A stretch of DNA of 64,000 bases from Massilia eurypsychrophila (GCF_002760655.1 NZ_PDOC01000003.1:62001-126000); one strand, 5' to 3'; counted from the stretch's first letter, positions 1 to 9,338 are shown. The notes: generated from the letters alone by a model not told the origin. Numbers and translations are program-made.

Positions 1-95
1 TTGACTGGTGCACTGGCCATGTCCGGGGAGGCCGGCGGCAAATCGGCGTCGAAGCCTACCAGGTCCAACGTCGCGTTGTCTTTTTTGTCTCTCAT
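1..95 (-). CDS. unidentified protein, N-terminal fragment (runs off window)
   Basis: An open frame begins with ATG at 95 and stays open for 31 codons to the window edge on the minus strand. The product starts MRDKKDNATLDLVGFDADLP and is acidic and soluble-looking. It lies downstream of the initiator tRNA and its terminator, so it would need its own promoter in 96-150. I do not recognise the family from so short a piece. The upstream stretch shows no clear Shine-Dalgarno sequence, so this could also be a chance frame. Confidence 0.4.
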   Translation of the reverse strand, partial: MRDKKDNATLDLVGFDADLPPASPDMASAPV

Positions 96-150
96 GGCGC
101 TCGCGTTGCAGCTGCGTTTTCCGCCGCGCGTGTCGTAAAACGCGCCGCAG

Positions 151-181
151 AAAACAAAAGCCCGGCTGCAAGAGTCGGGCT
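151..181 (-). terminator. Rho-independent terminator of the initiator tRNA gene
   Basis: Read on the minus strand, AGCCCG (181-176) pairs with CGGGCT (164-159) and is followed at once by TTTTGTTTT. It sits about 20 bp after the 3' CCA of the tRNA, which fits a one-gene tRNA transcript. Confidence 0.75.
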
Positions 182-201
182 CGATGTTTAAAACAAGTGT
201 T

Positions 202-278
202 TGGTTGCGGGGACAGGATTTGAACCTGTGACCTTCGGGTTATGAGCCCGACGAGCTGCCAGACTGCTCCACCCCGCA
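202..278 (-). tRNA. tRNA-fMet (initiator, anticodon CAT)
   Basis: The 77-nt minus-strand sequence folds as a tRNA with encoded CCA and anticodon CAT (genomic 244-242). The anticodon stem carries the GGG/CCC pairs that mark initiator tRNAs, and the overall sequence closely matches bacterial fMet tRNA. Position 1-72 is a weak U-A pair; the E. coli initiator has a C-A mismatch there. A weak or absent 1-72 pair is the usual formylation signal. It has its own promoter (285-313) and terminator (151-181). Confidence 0.95.
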
Positions 279-284
279 GGACAG

Positions 285-313
285 ATTATACGGACAATCG
301 GCAGCTTGTGCAA
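285..313 (-). promoter_or_regulatory. sigma-70 promoter of the initiator tRNA
   Basis: On the minus strand TTGCAC (313-308) is separated by 17 bp from a perfect TATAAT (290-285), which ends 6 bp before the first tRNA base. Confidence 0.7.
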
Positions 314-326
314 TGGGCAGTATTTT

Positions 327-1493
327 CTATCGTGCTGACAGCCGCCACAGCGACGTTACTTCGGCCGCGCGGGCCGTATGCAGCGGATCTGTTGCGTCGC
401 TGGCGCGCGGATGAGTAGGGCGCACGTCATGGCGCTCGCTGACGGCCAGGCCGGCCGCGTCGATCATCGCCATCAACTGGTCGCGTGGGCGCAGGCCCAG
501 GTGCTCGGCCAGGTCCGACAGGATCAGCCAGCCTTCGCCGGCGGGGGCGAGGTGATCTGCCAGGCCGTTGAGGAAGCCCTTCAGCATGCGGCTGTCCGGG
601 TCGTAGATCGCCGCTTCGATCGATGAGCTGGGGCGGCCCGGCAGCCAGGGCGGATTGCAGACGATCAGCGGCGCGCGTCCGTCCGGGAACAGGTCGGCCT
701 GGATCACCTCGACCTGGTCGTCGTAGCCGAGCCGGTGGATGTTTTCGCGCGCGCAGGACAGCGCCCGCTGGTCCATGTCGGTGGCGACGACTTTGGCCAC
801 GCCGCGCTTGGCCAGCAGCGCGGCCAGCACGCCGGTGCCGGCGCCGATGTCGAAGGCGAGACTGGCGTCGGCCGGCAGAGGGGCATTGGCGACCAGGTCG
901 ACGTACTCGCCGCGGATGGGCGAGAACACGCCGTAGTGCGGGTGGATGCGCGCGTCGAGCGCCGCGATCTCGACGCCGTTCTTGCGCCACTCATGGGCGC
1001 CGATCAGGCCAAGCAGCTCGCGCAGCGACGCCACGAACGGCTGGTCCGCCCGTCCGTACGCTTCGTTGCAGGCCTGCTGGACATCCGGGGCGCGGCGCAG
1101 CGGGATGGTGTAGTCGGCGTCGAACGGGATCAGCAGCATGGCCAGCGTGCGGGCGCGCTGCGACTGCGCCTGGCGGTGCAGGTGAAACGCTTCGGCCGCG
1201 CTGGCCGGCACTTTAGGAGTTTTGGCGCGCCTGCCCTTGTCGCCCTTGTGGTCGGCGCGCCGCGCCAGCGCCTGCAGCAGCTGGCGCGCGTTCTGGAAGT
1301 CGCCGCGCCACAGCAGCGCGGTGCCTTCGCAGGCCAGGCGGTAGGCCAGGTCGGCCGGCGTCTGGTCGTTGGCGATCACGACTTTTTTCGGCGCCGGCAT
1401 GCCGCTTTCGGAGCGCCACAGCGCCGAGCGTTCGACATCGCCCTCGGTCCAGTGGATGCGGGCGGGCGTGCCGGTGGCGGGAAGGTCGGACAT
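327..1493 (-). CDS. class I SAM-dependent methyltransferase with NPPW motif
   Basis: This 388-residue protein has an N-terminal region of about 200 residues without a recognised motif and a C-terminal Rossmann methyltransferase domain. The SAM-binding glycine loop FDIGAGTGVLAALL lies near residue 213, and the catalytic NPPW is at 280-283. NPP(Y/F/W) motifs are used by enzymes that methylate exocyclic or side-chain amino groups, for example N6-adenine or N5-glutamine as in PrmC/HemK. The substrate cannot be told from sequence; RlmG- or PrmB/PrmC-like roles are the nearest options. The ATG start at 1493 has only a weak ribosome site. It stands alone downstream of a terminatorless gap of 69 bp from the next minus-strand gene. 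Confidence 0.8.
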   Translation of the reverse strand: MSDLPATGTPARIHWTEGDVERSALWRSESGMPAPKKVVIANDQTPADLAYRLACEGTALLWRGDFQNARQLLQALARRADHKGDKGRRAKTPKVPASAAEAFHLHRQAQSQRARTLAMLLIPFDADYTIPLRRAPDVQQACNEAYGRADQPFVASLRELLGLIGAHEWRKNGVEIAALDARIHPHYGVFSPIRGEYVDLVANAPLPADASLAFDIGAGTGVLAALLAKRGVAKVVATDMDQRALSCARENIHRLGYDDQVEVIQADLFPDGRAPLIVCNPPWLPGRPSSSIEAAIYDPDSRMLKGFLNGLADHLAPAGEGWLILSDLAEHLGLRPRDQLMAMIDAAGLAVSERHDVRPTHPRASDATDPLHTARAAEVTSLWRLSAR

Positions 1494-1562
1494 GGCGGGG
1501 CAATCGAAATGACAATGCCGCCATTATAGGCGCTGCGCCCCGGGCGTGGCCCGGGGTCAGGC

Positions 1563-2390
1563 TCAGGCGCTGGTGACGGTGGTGCTGGCGGCCGGCTCGC
1601 TGTACGAAGCCAGCGCGCGATTGCGCTCGACGGTGGAGGCGAGCGGATTGTCCTGCGGCGCGCGCGGCGCCAGCAGCGCGGCGGTGTTTACCAGGCGGAT
1701 CAGGCGCAGCGACAGGTTGCCCTTGTTGCCGTCGTTTTTGCCGGAATCGGCCGACACTTCCAGCTCGCGGCCGAGCAGCTTGAACAGGTCTGACAGGCTG
1801 CCCGGGAATTTCACCTCGGGCAGCTGCTTGCCGGTCAGCGCGGCCATCGGCTGCGACTCGGCCGGCGCCTGCTCGGCGCTGCGCGTTTGCTGACTGGACG
1901 CCGTGATCGATGCCTCGTACCTGACTTCGATGTCGAAATCGAAAACCTGGCCATCGTTGGTGGTGATCTGGCCGCGGCCGATGAACGACGAGCTCTCGTG
2001 GAACTGCAGCGAGGCCGTGTTGATGCTGCCGCTGGCGTTCTCGAAGTGTTCGACGGAGGTGCTCAGGCTGGTGTCGGCCGTCATGCTGATGGCGCTGAAA
2101 TTGAAGGTCGCCCCCTTGGCGGCATCGCCAAACAGGCTCTCCGCGAACTTGCTGAGGAAGTTTTGCGCTACATCAACCGTCCGGTCGCCCAGCTTGGCCA
2201 CGCGGGCGTCCAGCGCCTCCTGCGACAGGCTCACGTTGTTCGATGACAGCGCCACCGGCTCGACCACTGGCAGGCGGGCGGGCACTTTGCCGCTCGCCAA
2301 CGCTTGCGGCACCACCGTGCTTTCCTGCTGGGCAGGCTTGAACAGGGGCGATTGGATCGGGCGCGAGCCCAGTGCGGACAGAGTGGACAT
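1563..2390 (-). CDS. hypothetical protein, 275 aa
   Basis: The product is Ser/Ala-rich and soluble with no signal peptide or membrane segment. Its N-terminal 70 residues look disordered. The middle (about 90-175) is richer in beta-type residues and contains the phrase GQVFDFDIEVRYEAS, and a leucine-rich stretch near 205-240 is followed by another low-complexity tail. A good ribosome site (GAAGG) precedes the ATG at 2390. I do not recognise the family. Export by a leaderless route is one possibility because of its composition, but nothing in the sequence proves it. Confidence 0.65.
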   Translation of the reverse strand: MSTLSALGSRPIQSPLFKPAQQESTVVPQALASGKVPARLPVVEPVALSSNNVSLSQEALDARVAKLGDRTVDVAQNFLSKFAESLFGDAAKGATFNFSAISMTADTSLSTSVEHFENASGSINTASLQFHESSSFIGRGQITTNDGQVFDFDIEVRYEASITASSQQTRSAEQAPAESQPMAALTGKQLPEVKFPGSLSDLFKLLGRELEVSADSGKNDGNKGNLSLRLIRLVNTAALLAPRAPQDNPLASTVERNRALASYSEPAASTTVTSA

Positions 2391-2473
2391 GATGGTCAGC
2401 CTTCATCTCGTTGATGAGCGTATACAGGGTAACGACCGTGGCCCGGTTTACTTTAGCTGCTTATTTGATATTT

Positions 2474-2686
2474 TTAATGATGATGCATCCATCCATCGTC
2501 ATTTGCTTGCAGGTAGGACTCGACGGCGGCTTTGTTGCCGGTCGCATGGCGTTTGACTTCGCCGCAGGCGCAGATGCCCTGGTACGGCTGGATATGGGAG
2601 CAGGCGGACACCTTCTGCAGGAAGACTTTGACTGCCTTCGAGCAGTTGGCGCACTTGAAAGTGAGGATACGGGCTGGTTTCAACAT
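2474..2686 (-). CDS. small zinc-ribbon-like protein, 70 aa
   Basis: The frame starts MLKPARILTFKCANCSK and contains a CxxC pair near residue 12, a single Cys near 30 and a CxC pair (ICACGEV) near 45, which is a plausible zinc site. The end is WMHHH, adding further metal-binding residues. A longer in-frame start exists at 2776 but lies inside the 31-bp repeat cluster, so the internal ATG at 2686 was chosen. Small Cys-rich proteins of this kind are common and of unknown role; function cannot be assigned. Confidence 0.55.
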   Translation of the reverse strand: MLKPARILTFKCANCSKAVKVFLQKVSACSHIQPYQGICACGEVKRHATGNKAAVESYLQANDDGWMHHH

Positions 2687-2726
2687 AAGAGAAAGGGTAA
2701 GTAAGGTAGGGCGCCATTTTATCAAA

Positions 2727-2951
2727 CTGGGGTCAGGTCTGACATTCGGACATTTTGCTGGGGTCAGGTCTGACATTCGGACATTTTGCTGGGGTCAGGT
2801 CTGACATTCGGACATTTTTGGCGAGCTCGTCCACCAGAATGATCGCGGTTTGCAACGATCCGAGCCCGCAGAGTTCGCTTGCCACCATCCCAAATGTCCG
2901 AATGTCAGACCTGACCCCAGCTTTTTGTCCGAATGTCAGACCTGACCCCAG
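2727..2951. repeat. inverted cluster of 31-bp GGGGTCAGGTCTGACATTCGGACA repeats
   Basis: Three perfect head-to-tail copies of a 31-bp unit lie at 2727-2757, 2758-2788 and 2789-2819. Two inverted copies lie at 2891-2920 and about 2926-2951. A unique 71-bp spacer (2820-2890) separates the arms. The core GGGGTCAGGTCTGAC is related to the other GGGGTCAGACC hairpins in the window (19941, 23453, 23580). The whole block lies between the zinc-ribbon gene and the 3' end of sbcC and could fold into a large hairpin. Confidence 0.85.
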
Positions 2952-2972
2952 CTTTTTTTTGGGGAGCGGGCG

Positions 2973-5900
2973 CTATTGCACCGTCACGCTGCTGCTGCCG
3001 GCGCCGCCCGGCTGCACCATGATCTTGGTGGCGATGCGTTCCGTCATCTCCTGCACGTGCGAGATGACGCCGACCTTGCGTCCCATCGATTGCAGCCCGT
3101 CCAGTGCGTCCATCGCGATGCGCAGCGTATCGCTGTCAAGGCTGCCGAAGCCCTCGTCGATGAACAGCGACTCGACCCGCACCCGGTTCGACGACAGCGA
3201 CGCCAGGCCAAGCGCCAGCGCCAGCGACACCAGGAACGACTCGCCGCCGGACAGCGAATTGACGCCGCGTACCTCGCCGCCCATGTCCTGGTCGCGCACC
3301 ATCAGGCCGAGCGATGGGCCGCCATTGCTGACGATCCGCTCCAGCCGGTAGCGCTTGGCCAGCTCCGCCAGGTGGCTGTTGGCGTACCCCAGCAGAACGT
3401 CGAGCGTGAACTGCTGCGCGTAGTTGCGGAATTTTTTGCCGTCCTGCGATCCGATCAGCTCGGACAGCTTGCCCCAGCGCCGCTCGGCCACCTGCTGCGT
3501 GTCGATTTCGGCCAGCACCGCCGCGCCGATCGCGCGGCGCGCATCGTCCTGCGCCGCCGCCAGCCGCAGGCCGGCCGACAGGTCGTGCGCCGCCTTGCGC
3601 TCCGCCAGCGCCGCCGCCAGCGCCGCGGCCACCGGATCGGCGCCCGCTTCGGCGTCGGCCGGCGCCACCAATTGATGCTGCTCGCGCTGGGCGCGGCGCT
3701 CGGCCAGCACCGTCGCCGCGCGCGCCACGGCGGCATCGAATGCGTCGATGGCGGCCCGTTCGAGGGCGATGGCGTCCGGCGTCACCGCCAACAGCGCGGC
3801 CAGGCTGTCGATCGGGCCGAGCCCCGGATGGCGCGCCGGGAACGCTTCGAGCCATGCGCTCACGCGTGCCGCTGCGGCATCGGCCGAGGCAGCGATCGAT
3901 TCGCGCCGCTGCGTGTTGTGCGCCAGGGCTTCGCGTACGCGCACCACTTCCTGGCCGGCCCGCACGCCGGCATCCTGCTGCTGCGCCAGCGCGGCGCGCG
4001 CCGTGTCGATGGCGCCGGCCAGCGCCAGTTCGATGCCGCGCGCCGGCGCGCCGTCCCACAACTGGCCGCGCTCGCGCCGCATGGCGCCGGTCTCCAGATC
4101 GATTTGGGCGAATCCTGCCTGTGCGGCAGCTTCGATGCGGCGCGCCTGCTCCAGCCGCAGGCACGCGGCGTCGTGCTCCGCTGCCAGCGTGCCAATGGCC
4201 AGCGCGCGTTTTGCCTGCTGTGCCGATTGTTCGTTCCATTGCTGCGCCTCGGCTTCGCGCGCGGTGCGAAAGCGCGCAGGCGCTGCCTGCCATCGTGCTT
4301 GCCAGTCGCCTTCGAACGCGCCGTCGAGTTCCTCCAGCAAAGCTGCCAGCGCAAGCCCTTCTTGATCGCGCCGGTCGGTAAGCGCGTTCATCTCATTGGC
4401 CGCGACGACCAGCTGGCTGCGCGCCGCTACCGCCGCCGCCTGCAACCGTGCCTGGCCGGCGGCAGCCTTGTCGCAGCTGGCCTGCGCGCTGTCCTTGGCG
4501 CGTGCGGCCTCGCGCGCCGCCTGTTCGCTCACGTCCAACAGCGTCGATTGATCTTTCAGCGCCGCGAGCTGGCCGGCAAACCACTCTACGCGCTCGTCGT
4601 CGGGCGGCGCTTCGGCGGCGGCGGGGTGCGCCTCCCAGCGACCGGCCAGCTGCGCCGCGCGCACTGCCAGAGCCGCCGCGTCAAGCGCCTGGGCCGACAG
4701 CTGGGTGGCTGCCGAATCGGCGCCGGCGCGCTGCGTGGCCTGCTGCGCCAAATTCTCGCGCAGCAGCTTGTGGCAGCGCTGCACTTCAGCGCGCAGCGTA
4801 GCCAGAAGGGCGTGCAGGCGCGCATCCTGGTGCTGGTACGGGTGTTCGGCACTGCCGCACACCGGGCACGGTTCGTCATCGACGAGTTGAGAGCGCAAGT
4901 CTTCGACACTGTCGGCACAGGCCAGTTCGGCCGCGCTCAGCGAGCGTTCCGCCTGTTCGGCGGCGGCCGCGCACGGCGCCGCTAGTGCAAGCGCCGCCGC
5001 CAGCGCTGTCTCGGCCGCGTCCTTCAGCGCTACGAGCCGCGTGCCTTGTTCGGTGACCTGCTGCAGGCGCTCGCGCGTGGCCGACAGTTCGCTCCAGATC
5101 CTTTCGCCGCCGCCGAGCGATTCGCGGCGCGCATCGACCAGGCCACGCTCGGCGCGCATCTGCTCGGCGTCGAAAGTGGCCAGCGTGCCGATGGCTTGCT
5201 GGCGCGCGTTTTCCGCCTCGGCCAGCGACGTCGTTGCGCTCTCGGCTTTGGCGCGCGCTTCGGCGTCGGCTGCGCGCGCGCGCTCCGCTGTTTGCTGCGC
5301 CGTGGCCAGAGCAGTGGCCAGCGTTGCCTGGTTCGCCGCACCCTGGCCGGCTTGCGCCAGCAGTTTGTCCCAGCGCGGCCACTGGGCGGCAAGCATCTCG
5401 AACTGCCGATGCGCCGCCAGCCACGTGTCGCCGGCTTCGCGCGCGACGTGGGACTCGTCAAGCTGCGCTGTCTTCGCTGCCAGCGCCTCCTGTGCCAGCA
5501 CCGCGTCGCGCTGCGCCGCCTCACGCACGGACATGGCTTGCGCATGCGCCGGCGCCTGCGTGGCGATGGCGGCATCGAGGGCCTTTGCGCGGTCCAACTG
5601 CGGCGCGGCAGCGCGTTGCGCCTGCTCGGCGTCGGCGAGCGCGCCGGCAGCGGCGGTGGACGCCAGCGCCGCTTGCTCTTGCACCGCGACGGCGCCCTGC
5701 AGGGCGGCTTCGCCCGCCGTCAGCGCCGCTTGCAGCGCTCGCTGTTCGGCCGCCAGCCGCTCGCTGTCGGCCACCAGCGCGCGCGCCGGCTGCACCGCAT
5801 CGAGCGTGGCCAGCGCGGTTCGCCGCCCGGCTGCCGCAGCCGCGTTGGCGGTCGCTGCACTCAAGTCCACGTCGGCCTGCGCTTCGTGCTGGCGCAGCCG

Positions 5901-6707
5901 GGCAGCATCCTGGTGCCAGCGCAGGTTGCGCTCGAGTAGCTCCTTGCGCTCGTCGATGGCGGCCAGCGCCAGGTCGGCCGCCGCGCGCTGTTCGTCGAGC
6001 GCGCTGCGCTCGTCGGCCGCCAGCGGCGTCTGGTCCTTCAGCCGCGCCGCCAGCTGCGCGCTGAGGCCTTGCTCGATCCGGTAGCGCTCATGCGCGCGCT
6101 TCGAGATGTCGCTGTAGATCGCGCTGCCGGTCAAGGTCTCGAGCAGCGCGCCGCGTTCGTTTTCCTCGGTTTTGAGGAAGGCCGAAAATTCGTTCTGCGC
6201 CAGCAGCACCGCGCGCGTGAACTGCTCGAACGACAGCCCGATGCGCTGCACGATTTCGGCCTGCACTTCGGTCTTGGTGCCGCCCAGCGCGGCCAGTTCG
6301 GGCAGGCGGTGCAGCGTCATGGCCGAGCTTTGCAGCGCGCCGCTGGCCCGCCGGTGCGCGCGTCGCACGCTCCAGTTGGCGCGGTAGCGGCCACCGTCGT
6401 TGCCGACGAAGTCGACTTCGGCCTCCGCTTCGGCCGCGCCGCGCCGCAGCAGCGAGCGCGGATCCTGCGCCGTCACCGTCTCGGCGCCGACGTCAGGCAG
6501 CTGGCTGCCGACGCCGCGCCTGAGCAAACGCGGCGTGGCGTCGTACAGCGCCAGGCACAGCGCGTCGAGCAGGGTGCTCTTGCCGGCGCCGGTCGGTCCG
6601 CTGATGGCGAACAGACCAGATGATGCCAGCGGCTCCTGCTCGAAGTCGACCGCGAACTCGCCGGCCAGCGACGCCAGGTTCTTGCCGCTGATTTTCAGGA
6701 TCCTCAT
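2973..6707 (-). CDS. sbcC: exonuclease subunit SbcC (ATPase)
   Basis: SbcC is the Rad50-like ATPase of the SbcCD complex, which cleaves hairpins and processes double-strand ends. The 1244-residue product has Walker A GPTGAGKST at 37-45, a very long Ala/Gln-rich coiled coil, the zinc hook CPVC at 614-617, and at the C-terminus the ABC signature SLSGGESF, Walker B SLFIDEGFGSLD and the SHV H-loop. It is longer than the E. coli protein (about 1050), mainly in the coiled coil. Its ATG overlaps the sbcD stop (ATGA at 6707-6704), so the two are translationally coupled. Confidence 0.95.
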   Translation of the reverse strand: MRILKISGKNLASLAGEFAVDFEQEPLASSGLFAISGPTGAGKSTLLDALCLALYDATPRLLRRGVGSQLPDVGAETVTAQDPRSLLRRGAAEAEAEVDFVGNDGGRYRANWSVRRAHRRASGALQSSAMTLHRLPELAALGGTKTEVQAEIVQRIGLSFEQFTRAVLLAQNEFSAFLKTEENERGALLETLTGSAIYSDISKRAHERYRIEQGLSAQLAARLKDQTPLAADERSALDEQRAAADLALAAIDERKELLERNLRWHQDAARLRQHEAQADVDLSAATANAAAAAGRRTALATLDAVQPARALVADSERLAAEQRALQAALTAGEAALQGAVAVQEQAALASTAAAGALADAEQAQRAAAPQLDRAKALDAAIATQAPAHAQAMSVREAAQRDAVLAQEALAAKTAQLDESHVAREAGDTWLAAHRQFEMLAAQWPRWDKLLAQAGQGAANQATLATALATAQQTAERARAADAEARAKAESATTSLAEAENARQQAIGTLATFDAEQMRAERGLVDARRESLGGGERIWSELSATRERLQQVTEQGTRLVALKDAAETALAAALALAAPCAAAAEQAERSLSAAELACADSVEDLRSQLVDDEPCPVCGSAEHPYQHQDARLHALLATLRAEVQRCHKLLRENLAQQATQRAGADSAATQLSAQALDAAALAVRAAQLAGRWEAHPAAAEAPPDDERVEWFAGQLAALKDQSTLLDVSEQAAREAARAKDSAQASCDKAAAGQARLQAAAVAARSQLVVAANEMNALTDRRDQEGLALAALLEELDGAFEGDWQARWQAAPARFRTAREAEAQQWNEQSAQQAKRALAIGTLAAEHDAACLRLEQARRIEAAAQAGFAQIDLETGAMRRERGQLWDGAPARGIELALAGAIDTARAALAQQQDAGVRAGQEVVRVREALAHNTQRRESIAASADAAAARVSAWLEAFPARHPGLGPIDSLAALLAVTPDAIALERAAIDAFDAAVARAATVLAERRAQREQHQLVAPADAEAGADPVAAALAAALAERKAAHDLSAGLRLAAAQDDARRAIGAAVLAEIDTQQVAERRWGKLSELIGSQDGKKFRNYAQQFTLDVLLGYANSHLAELAKRYRLERIVSNGGPSLGLMVRDQDMGGEVRGVNSLSGGESFLVSLALALGLASLSSNRVRVESLFIDEGFGSLDSDTLRIAMDALDGLQSMGRKVGVISHVQEMTERIATKIMVQPGGAGSSSVTVQ

Positions 6708-7963
6708 GACGCGGTCTCGGCGCCGGCTGCCAGCACCAGTTCGGCAAAAGCGCTTTGCTGATCCGACGGCGCATCCTCGCCATACCGTTGCAGGTACAGG
6801 CGCCGGAAAATGTCGTCCGGCTCCATCTGCGCCAGCTGGTCGAGCGTCATCGCCGCCGTCTCCGGCGCCACGGTCTGCAGGCGGCGGGTCGGTTCGATCT
6901 TGGCGAGGCGCACCGGCTTGCCGGCCAGCGCCGCCTCGATGCGCCCGCGCAGGCCCGGCTCCGGCGCGTCGAGCAGCACCCGCACTTCGATGAACGGCTG
7001 CGCCGCCGGCGGCAGGTCGGCATCGAACTGCAGCGCCGCCAGCGCGGCCAGCGCTTCGTCCAGCGGCGCCGGCTGCGGCGGCACGCGCAGCAGCTGCACC
7101 GCGCGCGGCACCATCAGCGGCGTCACTTCGCGCGCAACGCCATCGGCGAGGTCGATGCGCAGCACCTGGTGCTGGTAGCCGACTTCGGCGAACGACAGCG
7201 GCAGCGGGCTGCCGCAATAGCGGATGTGCTCCTTCTGTCCGACCCGCTGCGCCAGGTGCAGGTGGCCCAGCGCGACGTAGGCGATCGACGCATCGAACAT
7301 GGTCGCCGGCAGCGCCTCGGTGCCGCCGATGACGATGCGGCGCTCGGACTCGAGCGAGGCCTGGCCGTCCACCATGTGACAGTGGCCCATCGCCAGGATC
7401 GCCTGGCCGGGCAGGCGGCGCGCCTGCGCCAGCGCACAGGCCTGCTGATACAGCGTGGCGATGCCATGCGAGTACGGGTCGAGCGGCGCCTCGCCGTCGG
7501 CGGCGGCGAAGCGCGGCAGGTCGCCCGGGCGCAGGAAAGGAATCGCCACGCACCACGCGGCCACGGCGCCGTCCTTGTCGTGCAGCGGCACCAGCATGCG
7601 CTCGATGTCGATCTCGCCGGCGGCGTGGCGCGTGACGTGGCCGACCACCACCGTGCCGTGCGCTTCCAGTAGCGGCCCTGGCGCCTCCAGCCGTCCGGGC
7701 GAATCGTGATTGCCGGCGATGACGACGATGTCGAGCCGCGGCGCGCGGGCGCGTGCCTGCTGCAGGAAGCGGTACAGCTGCTTTTGCGCGCCGGCCGACG
7801 GATTGGCGGTGTCGAACACATCGCCGGAGATCAGCAGCGCGTCGGCCTGTTCGGCGACGATGGTGTCGAGCAGCCAGTCGAGGAAGCACTGGTGCTCGTA
7901 GCTGCGGTCAAAATTATGGAGGGTCTGGCCGAGGTGCCAGTCGGAGGTGTGCAACAGCCGCAT
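6704..7963 (-). CDS. sbcD: exonuclease subunit SbcD (Mre11-like nuclease)
   Basis: SbcD is the metallophosphoesterase nuclease partner of SbcC. The 419-residue product shows the metal-binding motifs in order: HTSDWHLG at 5-12, SGDVFD near 46, AGNHDSPGR near 81 and the later GHCHMV and GHLHLA motifs. The C-terminal third is the capping and SbcC-binding region. Length fits the family. It is the first gene of the sbcDC pair and is transcribed divergently from the YcaQ gene across an 88-bp gap. Confidence 0.95.
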   Translation of the reverse strand: MRLLHTSDWHLGQTLHNFDRSYEHQCFLDWLLDTIVAEQADALLISGDVFDTANPSAGAQKQLYRFLQQARARAPRLDIVVIAGNHDSPGRLEAPGPLLEAHGTVVVGHVTRHAAGEIDIERMLVPLHDKDGAVAAWCVAIPFLRPGDLPRFAAADGEAPLDPYSHGIATLYQQACALAQARRLPGQAILAMGHCHMVDGQASLESERRIVIGGTEALPATMFDASIAYVALGHLHLAQRVGQKEHIRYCGSPLPLSFAEVGYQHQVLRIDLADGVAREVTPLMVPRAVQLLRVPPQPAPLDEALAALAALQFDADLPPAAQPFIEVRVLLDAPEPGLRGRIEAALAGKPVRLAKIEPTRRLQTVAPETAAMTLDQLAQMEPDDIFRRLYLQRYGEDAPSDQQSAFAELVLAAGAETAS

Positions 7964-8051
7964 GAGGTCGCTTAAATTCTGAAAACAATCGCTTACTATA
8001 ACGCAGAGTTCATCGGCCGCGCCGCGGCCGGATCTTCATTAGAATGCATGC

Positions 8052-9281
8052 ATGACCGAACTGACCATGACTCCCGCCGCCGCCCGCGCGCTGCACCTGG
8101 CCGCGCAGGGCATGCTGCAGCCGCGCCGCGCGAAGGCGGTAAAAGAAGACGTGATGGCGGCGATCCGCGCGATGGGCGTGCTGCAGATCGACACCATCAG
8201 CGTGGTCGCGCGCAGTCCCTACCTGGTGCTGTGGAGCCGGCTTGGTGACTACGACCCGGCCTGGCTCGACCAGCACCTGGCCGAAGGGCGCCTGTTCGAA
8301 TACTGGGCGCACGAAGCTTGCTTCGTGCCGATCGAGCACTACGGCCTGTATCGCCACCGCATGCTCGATCCTTCGGCGATGGGCTGGAAGTATTCGGCCA
8401 GCTGGATGAGCGAGCGCGCCGCCGACGTGGCGGCCGTGCTGGCGCACATCCGCGCCAACGGCCCGACCCGCTCGTCGGACTTCGAGCGCAGCGACGGCAA
8501 GTCCGGCGCCTGGTGGGGCTGGAAGAGCGAGAAGCGCTCGCTCGAAGCGCTGTTTACCGCCGGCCAGCTGATGATCGCGCGGCGCCACAACTTCCAGCGC
8601 GTGTACGACCTGGCGGAGCGCGTGCACCCGGCATGGCACGACAGCCGCCTGGCGCCGCTGCCCGACACGCGCCGCGAGCTGGTGCTGCAAGCGGTGAAGG
8701 CGCTCGGCGTGTGCAAGGCGGCGTGGATTCCCGACTACCACCGCACGCGCCGGCCGCATCCCGACCCGGAGCAGCTGGTCGCCGAAGGCGCGCTGCTGCG
8801 CGCCAGCGTGACCGGCTGGGAGGCGCCTGTCTATATACATCCGAATCACGGCGAGCTGGCGCAGCGCGCGGCGGCAGGGGACTTGAGCGCCAGCGTGACG
8901 ACGCTGTTGTCGCCGTTCGATCCGATCGTCTGGGACCGTCGGCGCGCGCTCGAACTGTTCGGCTTCGATTACCGGCTCGAGTGCTACACGCCGGCGCCCA
9001 AGCGCCAGTATGGCTACTTCACGCTGCCGATCCTGCGCCGCGGCGCGCTGGTCGGCCGCGTCGACGCCAAGGCACACCGGCGCGCCGGCGCCTTTGAAAT
9101 TAAGTCGCTGGTGCTGGAGCCGGGCGTGCGCACCAGCGCCCTGTTCTGCCGCGACATCGCCGCCGCGCTGTTGCGCTGCGCACGCTGGCACGGCTGTCCG
9201 CAGGTCACGCTGACGCAGGCGAGCCCGGCCGTTTTCGGCGCACAATTGCAAGCGGTGCTGGCTGAACTCGGTACTTGTTGA
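8052..9281 (+). CDS. YcaQ/AlkX-type winged-helix DNA glycosylase
   Basis: This family (HTH_42, E. coli YcaQ) unhooks interstrand DNA crosslinks and removes bulky alkyl adducts. The 409-residue length and the sequence GVLQIDTISVV fit: Q45 and D47 form the catalytic QxD pair, followed by ARSPYLVLWSR in the expected place. A WAHEACFVP segment near 92 and a C-terminal LLSPFDPIVWDR stretch are also conserved in the family. The ATG at 8052 follows a short divergent region shared with sbcD, another DNA-repair gene. Glycosylase activity is inferred from the family. Confidence 0.85.
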   Translation: MTELTMTPAAARALHLAAQGMLQPRRAKAVKEDVMAAIRAMGVLQIDTISVVARSPYLVLWSRLGDYDPAWLDQHLAEGRLFEYWAHEACFVPIEHYGLYRHRMLDPSAMGWKYSASWMSERAADVAAVLAHIRANGPTRSSDFERSDGKSGAWWGWKSEKRSLEALFTAGQLMIARRHNFQRVYDLAERVHPAWHDSRLAPLPDTRRELVLQAVKALGVCKAAWIPDYHRTRRPHPDPEQLVAEGALLRASVTGWEAPVYIHPNHGELAQRAAAGDLSASVTTLLSPFDPIVWDRRRALELFGFDYRLECYTPAPKRQYGYFTLPILRRGALVGRVDAKAHRRAGAFEIKSLVLEPGVRTSALFCRDIAAALLRCARWHGCPQVTLTQASPAVFGAQLQAVLAELGTC

Positions 9282-9338
9282 AGACATACTTTTCATTGGC
9301 ATGGCGCAACGGGCTTAACCCTTGTCAAGCCTCCAAGT

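Noticed and set aside
2727-2819. 31-bp repeats considered as a CRISPR array
   Set aside because: The copies are contiguous with no spacers, and inverted copies follow.
2976-4985. Long plus-strand open frame (669 codons) opposite sbcC
   Set aside because: Arg/Gln/Ala-rich translation with no family resemblance; it is the GC-driven shadow of the sbcC coding strand.
6708-7889. Apparent N-terminal extension making sbcC 1638 codons long
   Set aside because: The extra part is an out-of-frame reading of sbcD. The ATG at 6707, overlapping the sbcD stop, gives the normal SbcC beginning.
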